The notes beneath the pieces were generated by a model that did not search any database, was not told the DNA's origin, and saw only the letters and a program-made list of their open reading frames with translations. A stretch of DNA of 43,560 nucleotides, taken from positions 1-43,560 of IMG/VR virus record IMGVR_UViG_3300046318_000105. One strand, 5' to 3'. This document shows, in pieces, positions 23,401 through 29,400 of this stretch (position 1 is the stretch's first letter; every line of letters starts with the position of its first letter). The DNA comes from a virus. The translations under genes and the position numbers were made by a program.

Positions 23401-26324
23401 TCACTGACTCATTTATGAAGCTTAGCGATCAGCCTATTCTCATTAATGACACCATGTATTTTGTCCAAACTGAGACTGGTATCAAGGGTAGAATCTCTAA
23501 GTTTGTGTCCCCTGGTGTAGTTAGACTTGATGTTCTAACTGGGTACGATGAAGATGGAAACCCTACCTATGACCAGATTGAATCTCCTGTAACCCAACTT
23601 CTACCGATTCAGAACCAGCAGCAGGTCCCTGACGGTGAACCTGCTATGGAGCATGCCCCAGATATGCAGATATCTAACGCCACCTGGGACTCGATTAATA
23701 CCCTGTCTGCTACGTTGCTTAAGTGGGGCTATCTATCAGAAGATAAGTACAAGGCTATCCAGACGCTAGTTCACGGTAAGTTTATTACTCAGAGTGGTGC
23801 GCTAGAGCTTGAGCGTACGCTTAGAAACCACGATGTTGTTAGACGAGCAAAGATTCGCGGTGTTGCAGTTAAGGCCCCTGTTACCGGCGAGCCTACTACA
23901 CAGGCTCCTGCTCAGCAATCCGCCCCAGCTGCCCCTGCAGCGCCTTCGGTTGGTCAGGGTGAGGCTGGAGGCCGTTCATTTGAGCAGCTTCTAGAGATGA
24001 AGCGTGCCCGCAGTAAGGCTGATGCCGGGCTATCCGTAGAAGAGTTTGCATCTCCTGTCACAAAGACAAAGGTATCTAAGAACCCTCCTACCCAAAGCCA
24101 GATCCTAGAAGTAGAGCGTCTTCTTTCTGAAGATGGTGCGGTAGATTCGCAGCGCGCATTTGATATCCTGTCTTCACTACCTACGCTAAATGCAGACGCC
24201 ACCGAGGCTGTTCTAGATGAGATCCGAGCAGACGTCCTCAACAAGAGGATCTCTAAGGATGAAAGCATCACTGGCCTTGTAGTACCTAAGGGCTTTAATA
24301 CCTCTAAGATTTCTGGGTACCAGCCATCTGTAGAAGAATCAGCCACTGGTTTTGAGATTGATAGGGATGGCGAGCAGCCATCTGAGGGTGAAGAGGATAC
24401 TCCAGAGATAGCTCCAGAAGATGGCAAGCCTGGCATCTCATTCAATGCCCAGCAGAAGTCAGCTATTGACTCTGTAGTCAGCAGCGAGGGTGGCCTATTC
24501 TTCATTACTGGTGGTGCTGGTACCGGTAAGACCACCATTAAGAAAGAGATTGACAAGCGCGAGAAGGCTAAAAATAGAAAAACTATGACTATTGCCCCTA
24601 CTGGAAAGGCAGCGCTTCAGGCCGAAGGAGTTACAATTCACTCTGCCTTTAAGATTCCAGTTGGCCCGCTAACTGACTTCAGCCCATCCGATACTTATGC
24701 TAAAAACATGTCAACTGGCAAGGGTCGTAAGTCTATGGCTGCCCTACGTGCAGCTGACACTATCTTTATTGATGAAGTATCGATGGTCAGGGCAGACCTG
24801 ATGGATGCCATGGATCGAATGCTTAGACTTGCCAAGGGCAACATGTCTGAGCCTTTCGGCGGAGCTAAGATCGTTATGCTCGGAGACTTGGCGCAGCTTC
24901 CTCCTGTAGGAATTGACTCTAGCCCTGAGAACCAGGAACCTCGTCAGCGTTTCCAAGAAACTTATGCCGATGACTACTTCCTGAGCTCTAACGTGTGGGC
25001 ATCTTCTGCATTCGAAGTACATAACCTAACTGAGTCTATGCGTCAGAGCGCAGCTGATGACGCCTGGTTCGAGCAGTTCCTGAGGGAGAGGGCTCGATTT
25101 GCTGATGTTACTCAGGAAGACATGGAAAAGCTATGGGAGATTAGCGAAAGAAACCGAAAGCGTGATGCTGAGGAAGCTAATAAGGCTGAACCTGTCCACC
25201 TTGTATCTACAAATGCCGCTGCAGATGAAATCAATAAGAAGAAGTTTGCTGAGCTAGAGGGTGAAGCGGTTAAGTTTACTGCTGTTATTGACGCTCCAGA
25301 AGGCTCTGACACTAAGCAGTTTGTTCGAAACGGTGGCTTACCTAAAGAGGAAATGGAATACAAGATTGGTGAGCCTGTCATGTTCATCAAGAATGATGAT
25401 GTGCAGCAGCGTAAGGCTGCTGGAGGTAACCTCCCAGACGAGTCTCGCTGGGTAAATGGTAGTCAAGGAATCATCACAAGATTCGACTATGCTGAAGGTG
25501 AAGACGGTAAAACTCCTATCGCTATCTACGTGAAGGTTGGAGATAAGGAACACCGAGTAGTACCTGCTACATGGGAAGATGTAGAGTACGGAGTATCTAC
25601 CAAGATTGAAGATGAGAAGACTATCGTCGAGAAGCCTACTCAGGAAGTACTATCTACTTATACTCAGATCCCTTTGATGCCAGGATGGGCTATGACTACC
25701 CACAAGTCTCAGGGAGCTACCATGGACTCGGCTGTAGTCGACTACGAGGTTAAGTACTCTCCTAACGGAGACATTCTTTCTAAGAATAGTCCTTTTGCTG
25801 CCGGACAAGTCTACGTGGCACTTAGCCGACTACGTAGCTCAGATGGTCTCTACTTGACTAGAAAACTTAAGAGAGATGACTTTATCCGCATCGAGCCTAG
25901 CGTTACAGACTTCTTCAAAGAGGTTGACGCTCAGACGGCTGCAGACCAAGCATCTGAAAGCTCTGCTGTAAAGAAGTTTGACCCGCTGAAGGGATATGTC
26001 TCTGAGGCAGATCTATCTTCTGCACTAGATGGTGGAGAGCTTACTGGTCCAAACGGCCAAAACCTTACGGACTACCAAGCTACTGCTATCAAAAACAAGC
26101 TACGTCTAATGCGCGAGAACCCAAACAGTGCTGGCCGCTACAAGGAAGAAATCGCTAAACTGATGAACTCTTGGTTCGGTATCGAAGAGCCTGGAGACGA
26201 AACTCCAGCTGTAGCCACCCCTATTGAGATCCGTATGGATAACTTCCGTGACCCATCGGAGCGTCAGGCTGCATTGGATCTGCTAACTAAGAGTGGTATC
26301 CCATACACTTTGAAGTATGACTAG
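14451..26324 (+). CDS. Giant polyvalent protein: SH3-like repeats, DEDDh exonuclease, two zincins, GNAT, ParB-like, Pif1/RecD2 helicase
   Basis: About 3957 residues from ATG 14451 (AAGGAG at 14432-14437). An in-frame start at 14343 is possible but the extra 36 residues lie over the coding part of the preceding gene. In order: an N-terminal GGWFIEMGG region (43-51); four xxLKxGDxL SH3-like repeats (170-470) and a fifth near 1160; a Thr/Glu tract (757-785); DEDDh exonuclease (D1435, E1437, D1552, H1627, D1632); HEYGH (1952-1956) and HEYAH (2265-2269) zincins; a GNAT-like domain (about 2500-2650); a ParB-like DGNHR (2774-2778); and a Pif1/RecD2-type helicase (K3360, D3441-E3442, TTHKSQG near 3750). 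V-E-E-x-S/A motifs stand at 234, 2372, 2849, 3196 and 3294. The mix is typical of polyvalent proteins; virion packaging is inferred. Confidence 0.9.
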   Translation: MTFNLEFYKDPEEPIVASALKNGKEWGYWADMQLRDPGGERGGWFIEMGGLNLFNGKGKDGKTRSYKGKYIGPSPLGQGYGRFLVEGNDDGVEPGVYHVNVANIDSVKGVLSDEYLRSLGRDVPVQKEGIVDLSKTRIDPITPQDLEDANIEADKPKNLKKIAKDRGQSAKKLKDLKEGDLLYDEGNKRYGEVVSVLDKDGNFSPWVKWENNQISQIPSADPEAETTVWAAPEVEESATPKKTVKGKDLQVGDVIRAWDENRTIKSIEPAGGGDRYVTFETPGGGEEDGKLINMKDDVELGQEEAPAAPAAPAATKKAKPGKVPASDVKKGDSVVINGETYTVSKKSNQKTGGEIVGHKIEFKAEDGTTFEEEFAPDDQLDTPAAEAVTEEKKKAPPTVLKSFISELKPGDVLVTGKKDAFQEVLFVSAEPLPPVDNNDTRKRYKVTVQLADGGLQTVEVDGTEGIPQRAETGADGKTKKANRKDQLKVAPTAPAPAATAKKKPATTEAAEGTTTGEVKTKAPEVIPTTPMSTNPGDSGEVVKGINYTVLPDGKLLIHGGRVNANSRSKDLIKTTVRGEIDRSGNGKAVSYFNRSDKSDIEFPEGVKNGWIVDFTPIKDSKKDLAQQFLDSLRGHMAKEKVASSEEAGTTFSGSKSTKGSITDTASYEIDENGTVKISGLTEEQVDLVVEAMYSVDGTTPLDRPGSVSTKVDSNKDEDRAAVLKAVSDILGGSAPATTTKTTVELDGGEDADTSKTGTETKTETETKTETETGTEVEAGTETAQEEDKPTDEQRKTIDDLLAQINDETNFTAKIVRSALDGMNKEAADQAIEMLKAAVANAKAPTTTAPAKSVFTPGQIDSVNRRLDLLTPEQQDKIKEAMASATSANAKDVMSKIINTLDNAELISRIRKGMPVDDILAKRENRAVGTNLLFDLDRSPKEIAQRLATYKPTVNLDGTPITTAPATTKVEEPIVEVQSVSKPEFFDPATHFPTAEQNNNAYWDWARESLKNKTISPEDLKELLGRLKNELISSQVASHGTDKDGNDIRSNVLKSNILNYLEKHPEADLEEVLNVYGGTLDNETAKNLMKWGGQLKLAGHEDAYREMRDGALKELSDLAAQYYNEAKAEKSTNTEGATGTEGDQAVTTGQERPEGGVAKKISELNVGDRLYDEETESMATVVGVYEDPDRAGRIVLTIRFDDGREDVSSYKKSHTVETYPTEEEPAATTTSRTTEDVVGGEDADTSRTETGTEADTEVEVEVIEEPQIAVEQGEAIDAEPGSTVLDDPETETAEPTKPKRKPAGPRKPKKVNLSDVSDEEREAFIRIFDALENFNRVEEEYGGKKYDPKYYIDEKDRKFDNKDVEELASENTKGIGEDLGVQLMDPTTDAFEPGSDWSVRQPTPGAFTGRVARMLEGKTKSEARDILKSLKVSWFDTETTGISGFDGDPTNNDVVQVGIVNTQDGEVLDRLNIYINPGIENGVQLGKWSAENLVRDSLDDEGNPILGPDGKPLTEKVTNEWLSEQMSITEAVQQIMDFMGRDPIIGGQNVPFDLQVLQRMFDKAGVRGFHITGTIDSKDLSEEFLPKYNEYEGTEGPKRFDKAKNKFVPTSSLGYVAEFLGFGTTRWHSADGDAEDAWKLASATMDRAAAADPDGTSDLMNRDAMRKRYQERMAKFLKTIDPRNPSTAKQHGAVRKEGFGEYLDDLGLSRDHQNALFEQIKEMTRGEAAKFISTFIQANPLPKPSTKPSIQRREISLSQVLKNVESLERLKSQPLPAGLRNLGKRPADLKVQHSHFDYEFKKFLKKQYPDKSIAEIWASSMTDPKVEQYFNYFSKLYEKTLSLPSNEAFSIGNATISAREGLLNERDLSVVSNALDILQGRFSLGETPIRVSYLPQADVDNLVGKQGTAGYAYVDEQGAHMVLSEGILKGYESDPREGRSDNQVLSHLATIVHEYGHLVHAALLGSNFTEEEEADLAKEFQRRFKKTRVTEYGETNTAEKFAEMFFDMEYSRMEGTEPAIPEFTKFMESIKGRKAAIKPSFLNKLGIKKPQRREMPPENTKPEFDGATKLSGADLDAFEGSSEALRGSDQEAGYIPDPNNEKAFNEFWRQVSPNARNPISEVQARIQFKKEIEKANRDTRRYEVLKVEGTNSYIRYKSGDASPEAIQQTIDQMRDLEDFNVAGGISQVVTLAKRGTFSVARMFATTQGTDEEIHGYSLLDATDRGIGHIVVDPSQVSVSPKSVVDGYHYDKGGTDAQNMLKRTLVHEYAHNWAKVVLGHRQQDSARFEEFVQSVVQRVQTSDGKLVHPISEIGEGSDGESFSEFFTAAFFQIVEGRMLPTKGSPLDQFIQFFAKYAGSNVEPIIKNVRPIPQVEESSSGGQRLNFPNVCEGIGPKNINLEYGRRREFYRNGLDPYGRPLSDSRKEMVSDYSDYIDKLESIYQDTKSADDFDIMTSAMTALKRIYDSMFFAYARNNSRFNVGTIGDDIDTNEQSFRSWTAPVSPLFLPESEGPFKNEMTTGRYTDPNGVSYPLVYISSTKADGRTYTAAVALSPDNADFDLASADLDTLIEASVGKMITISDKEKTGQILDHVSIDGDFRRKGIATSLLSFTRSNTTKKVLHKGNSTPDVSAWAQSVDKSEQSYVSTPRAFDDASHVARHNRHAINLISDREPPKEIDTSAETLESEAIHYAGENYGEFYHPNLQDYTSRQGGGLGVYHSTVGYVSAETLSSMRGNEPKDPESVASKVEDLQGGDGFDQPVSVVYNPRTGEAYVADGNHRVQASLDAGVSHVPTRVFVMDVPPAQKNAQVKKLERDGGLPLPEGADEVHPYFVFNKKDLVNGEDLSDPSIVEEMSSNVVVWSGRGKSSDRNRSAKFDPDPNNIFEKLAPGEYVMDKKTNKIYQVYGQDFTTQVNADGVEEVVFTGKIIVREFEGNLDNLDRIRISTNFNNGNIRYSRVGNASADGSYNDVRSYIDELRDPADFENVTDSFMKLSDQPILINDTMYFVQTETGIKGRISKFVSPGVVRLDVLTGYDEDGNPTYDQIESPVTQLLPIQNQQQVPDGEPAMEHAPDMQISNATWDSINTLSATLLKWGYLSEDKYKAIQTLVHGKFITQSGALELERTLRNHDVVRRAKIRGVAVKAPVTGEPTTQAPAQQSAPAAPAAPSVGQGEAGGRSFEQLLEMKRARSKADAGLSVEEFASPVTKTKVSKNPPTQSQILEVERLLSEDGAVDSQRAFDILSSLPTLNADATEAVLDEIRADVLNKRISKDESITGLVVPKGFNTSKISGYQPSVEESATGFEIDRDGEQPSEGEEDTPEIAPEDGKPGISFNAQQKSAIDSVVSSEGGLFFITGGAGTGKTTIKKEIDKREKAKNRKTMTIAPTGKAALQAEGVTIHSAFKIPVGPLTDFSPSDTYAKNMSTGKGRKSMAALRAADTIFIDEVSMVRADLMDAMDRMLRLAKGNMSEPFGGAKIVMLGDLAQLPPVGIDSSPENQEPRQRFQETYADDYFLSSNVWASSAFEVHNLTESMRQSAADDAWFEQFLRERARFADVTQEDMEKLWEISERNRKRDAEEANKAEPVHLVSTNAAADEINKKKFAELEGEAVKFTAVIDAPEGSDTKQFVRNGGLPKEEMEYKIGEPVMFIKNDDVQQRKAAGGNLPDESRWVNGSQGIITRFDYAEGEDGKTPIAIYVKVGDKEHRVVPATWEDVEYGVSTKIEDEKTIVEKPTQEVLSTYTQIPLMPGWAMTTHKSQGATMDSAVVDYEVKYSPNGDILSKNSPFAAGQVYVALSRLRSSDGLYLTRKLKRDDFIRIEPSVTDFFKEVDAQTAADQASESSAVKKFDPLKGYVSEADLSSALDGGELTGPNGQNLTDYQATAIKNKLRLMRENPNSAGRYKEEIAKLMNSWFGIEEPGDETPAVATPIEIRMDNFRDPSERQAALDLLTKSGIPYTLKYD
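14965..15870 (+). repeat. Four tandem SH3-like (KOW-like) protein repeats
   Basis: Coding repeats in the 3957-residue protein: LKDLKEGDLLYDEGNKR, GKDLQVGDVIRAWDENR, ASDVKKGDSVVINGETY and ISELKPGDVLVTGKKD begin about 75-80 residues apart and share a x-L-x-x-GD-x-V/L core followed by beta-rich sequence. A fifth, ISELNVGDRLYDEETES, lies at about 17930. They are divergent at DNA level. Such small beta-barrels often mediate protein or nucleic-acid contacts; role here unknown. Confidence 0.7.
18723..19400 (+). other. Domain: DEDDh 3'-5' exonuclease (DnaQ-like), second copy
   Basis: About residues 1425-1650 of the 3957-residue protein. WFDTETTGI gives D1435 and E1437, QNVPFDLQVL gives D1552, and RWHSADGDAED gives H1627 and D1632. 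The complete DEDDh set is present. It is clearly divergent from the copy at 8230-8824, so this is an old duplication or separate recruitment. Confidence 0.9.
19980..20550 (+). other. Domain: zincin-like metallopeptidase 1 (HEYGH)
   Basis: About residues 1845-2035. IVHEYGHLVHAALLG supplies H1952, E1953 and H1956, and AEKFAEMFFD supplies a plausible third ligand (E1998 or E2002) about 45 residues on. This is the gluzincin-like arrangement found in many phage polyvalent proteins. Target unknown; host or self-processing are both possible. Confidence 0.8.
20880..21520 (+). other. Domain: zincin-like metallopeptidase 2 (HEYAH)
   Basis: About residues 2145-2360. LVHEYAHNWAKVVLG supplies H2265, E2266 and H2269, followed by ESFSEFFTAAFF with a likely glutamate ligand about 50 residues later. 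It has the same layout as zincin 1 and ends just before the VEESSS linker at 2372, so the two may come from a tandem duplication. Confidence 0.8.
21960..22420 (+). other. Domain: GNAT-like N-acetyltransferase
   Basis: About residues 2505-2655. DHVSIDGDFRRKGIATSLLSF resembles GNAT motif A, in which a beta strand is followed by R/Q-x-x-G-x-G/A that holds acetyl-CoA. The second glycine position is Ala in RRKGIA. Preceding strands (YPLVYISSTKADGRTYTAAVALS) fit the fold. Substrate unknown. Confidence 0.6.
22590..22848 (+). other. Domain: ParB/sulfiredoxin-like
   Basis: About residues 2715-2800. QPVSVVYNPRTGEAYVADG then NHRVQASLDAG and HVPTRVFV match the ParB/Srx fold core, where the D-G-x-H-R motif sits in the nucleotide-binding loop. 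Such domains recur in phage polyvalent proteins as nucleases or nucleotide-binding units. Confidence 0.75.
24438..25910 (+). other. Domain: Pif1/RecD2/Dda-type SF1B helicase
   Basis: About residues 3330-3820. FNAQQKSAIDSV, GGAGTGKTT (K3360), PTGKAALQAEG, IFIDEVSM (D3441, E3442), MLGDLAQLPPVG (about 3477), TTHKSQGATMD (about 3749) and VYVALSRLRS (about 3785) are the ordered motifs of this 5'-3' helicase family. It begins soon after the VEESATG linker at 3294. Confidence 0.93.
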
Positions 26325-26347
26325 CAAAATAACAGCGACACTAATAC

Positions 26348-26356
26348 TGATACAAT
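26348..26356 (+). promoter_or_regulatory. Possible extended -10 promoter for the protease gene
   Basis: TG at 26348-26349, one base, then TACAAT at 26351-26356 form an extended -10. No good -35 is found 16-18 bases upstream. It lies in the 93-base gap after the 3957-residue gene, 61 bases before ATG 26418, which has a strong GGAGGA at 26404-26409. Confidence 0.45.
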
Positions 26357-26417
26357 AGACTCACGGCTATTAAATCATATGCCTCTGTTTTTTATGCTCC
26401 GTCGGAGGAACTTATAG

Positions 26418-29400
26418 ATGAGTGATTCAGAAAAAGACCCTATGTACTTAGGAAACTCTGGATCCCTTGCGCTCTTCGCGCTAGGTGAGAAGGCCGTAGT
26501 AATTGACACTACCCACAACCTAGTTGTGAAGTCTGGCACCATCTCTGAACTATCTGCATCTGACGATTGGAATGAGAGCTCTTCGGAAGTTAGTGCTGTA
26601 AGCCTAGAACTAGCTAGCGCATCTCTAGTAGATCTAAACATCAATGTAGTTACTGTTGCTGCAGCTAGTAGACTCTATACCATCCCTAAGGGTGCAAAGG
26701 CGGAGGCCGAAAAAGCGCTAGAGTGGCATAAAGAGCACAAGCGCGGTGGAACACCGGTTGGTATGAACACTGCTCGTACTCTTGCCCGTGGTGGTCAGAT
26801 TGGTATTGAGAAAGTTCGCCACATTGCTAAGTATTTCCCTCGTCACGAAGTTGATAAAAAGGGTAAAGGCTGGGCACCTGGCCAAGACAACTTCCCTAGT
26901 AATGGTCGCATTGCTTGGGCACTCTGGGGCGGCGATGTTGCATGGCGTTGGGCTCAGGCTATTGTTGAGCGTGAAGATAAAAAACCTAGAACTGCTTCAG
27001 TAGTTGGGCCGGACCTAGAGTCCTTTAATAAGGCTATGACCTTAGACTATGCTTCAGCTCCAGAGTTTCTAGTCCGTGTTCGTATGGACGGCTCTGGTAT
27101 CGACCGACTATATAAGGTTGATCTAGATGGATCTATTTACGTTTGGGACGATGGCTGCTGGGATGACCTAGGCAGTATTCAGGGTGACGTCTATGTCTAT
27201 GACAAAGCACTAGATGATCCTTATGACCTAGTTGAAAAATCACACGTTCCTATTGACCCAGACTCGGCTATTATCGTTGCCGCCAAGCAGCACCAGAACC
27301 CAGACCGCTACATCTCTGTTGCAGAAATTGACGCTGAAGAGGCTGCTCTAACTATGTTTGCGGCAAATGATCTTGACTGGAAGTTTATCGACTATACGAT
27401 GACTGCTGCTGGTGTAAACCCAACCGACAATGTCTACAGCCCTCAGGAGCGTTCACAGAATGCTACGTCCCAGAGGCGAGGCAGGGGCGGAAAGTTTGCT
27501 CCGCAGGGTAGCAAGTCGGGTGCGCCAGCTCAGCAGAATGCTGTTGGAAGTCAGGGTGGTCAGATTGAAGACTCCCTACCTCTAACTGATTTTGACCAGC
27601 CTCTAGATGTTTCCGGTATTCTTGGTGAGCCTCGAACTCCAATCGACCAGCCTTACGCTCAGCTTGATGGAACCCTGCCAGCAATGACAAAGGACGACCT
27701 GCACGACGTTCTCTACAACTGGCCAGCCTGGGTACAGGAGCAGCGTTCATCTTTTAAGCCTCTAGCTGCTGCCGGCTCTGAAGAGGAAAAACCTGAAGAA
27801 AAAGAAGAGCCTGACGACGAAGAAGTATATAACCACCCGCTACTGAAGCGTTGGCGTTTAAATGTAAAACGTCGTAAGGACGATCAGCCAAATAGCGAAT
27901 GGGCTAGCCCGATTGTAGCGGCACCAGCTGCCCCGAAGTCAGAGGCAGTGAAGTCTAAAAAACTTACTCCAGAGACTTCAGATGTAAAGCCACTATATTT
28001 TGCAGTTGTTGCAGAGGATGATCCGCGTGCTGTATTGGATTTAATCTCAATTGTTCCAACCAGCTCTACCTCAAACTCGCCTATGGCGTACAAGCGTGAC
28101 AAGGGTAGGTGGGTACGCGACGAGGCGACAATCAACGACCTAAAGTCCGCGACCCCTCCTCCAGTTATCCCTCTAGATAGCAAAACTCTAAATGAAGTTC
28201 TACTCCAGGTTGATGACGCTACGGTCACCGCTTCTGGGGTGTTTAGTGTTGACCACCTACTAATGGTTTTGTGGGGTCCTCAGCAAGAAATCATCGACAC
28301 TTACGGCGATGCATTCTTCGAGGTTGTGGATAAAAATAACGATTTTGACACGAATCTCAAAGCAGTTTTTTCTATGGTCGCCGCTGGTGGCTTAGACCGC
28401 AACAGGGGTCAAGCGGAGAAACTCCGCAAGTATTGGACCGTCGGTAAAGGCGCTGCTAAGATCCGCTGGGGTATGGGTGGAGACTGGTCTCGCTGTGTTA
28501 AGAACCTATCTAAGTACATGGGCCCTCGCTCAAAGGGATACTGTGCTCTCCGTCACAAGGAGATGAATGGTGTCTGGACTGGTGACAAGCGTCACCGCCA
28601 AGTTTACGGCCGTAAGAAGGGTGGATCGCGTGGCTTGTTTAGTACCGAGTATATTAACTCTACTGCACAGACCATTGACAACGCTTTTATTTCAGCTAAG
28701 GCCGACGATGCCCGCGAACGTTTTGGTATTGTAGCTACCGGATTACCTGAGAACGGGGCCAAATTCTATATCCCTCTACTTATTCCAGAGGGTATGGAGT
28801 CTGGTGACGGCCGTAAGTTTAAGAAGGGCTCTATCACTTGGAGAGACCTACCGCTCCCACTTCTATGGCAGATCAAAACTGCTGATGGACATGATGGATC
28901 TGTGGTTGTAGGTCGTATTGACACTATTGAGCGTGTTGAAGATGGCCTCGGGCATGCGTATGGTGTGTTTGACACTGGAGCGTATGGCCGAGAGGCTGAG
29001 CGTCTAGTCCGTAACGGATTTATCCGTGGTATTTCAGCTGATATGGATCAGTTTGAAGCAACAGAAGAAAAAGAAGACGTAAGTCCAGAAAACTCTGAAA
29101 AAGACGATAAGCACGTAGGAAAGAAGAAAATTACTATAAATAAAGCACGCGTAATGGCTGCTACAATAGTACCTAAGCCCGCTTTCCAAGAATGTTCTAT
29201 CACGCTAATAGAGAATGGCTTACCGACTACCCAGGAGGGCACTATGATTCCTGATGGAATCTATGTAGACGACGTAGACGCTGCAGATGCCGAGGCACTA
29301 GTTGCCTGCGGTATGGTTGCCGGCGCTATCCCTGTCGTCCCACCACGCGAGTGGTTCGATAACCCACGACTAAAGAAAGCTACCCCGCTGACTGTCGATG

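Noticed and set aside
23954-24556. A 200-residue reading frame on the minus strand
   Set aside because: It lies opposite the helicase region, whose motifs are intact on the + strand. Its composition is Ser/Pro-rich as expected for a shadow frame.
4348-26324. Giant genes as assembly fusions of ordinary genes
   Set aside because: The frames stay open for 9.4 and 11.9 kb with consistent codon use, and the linkers between domains share a common motif, which chance joining would not give.
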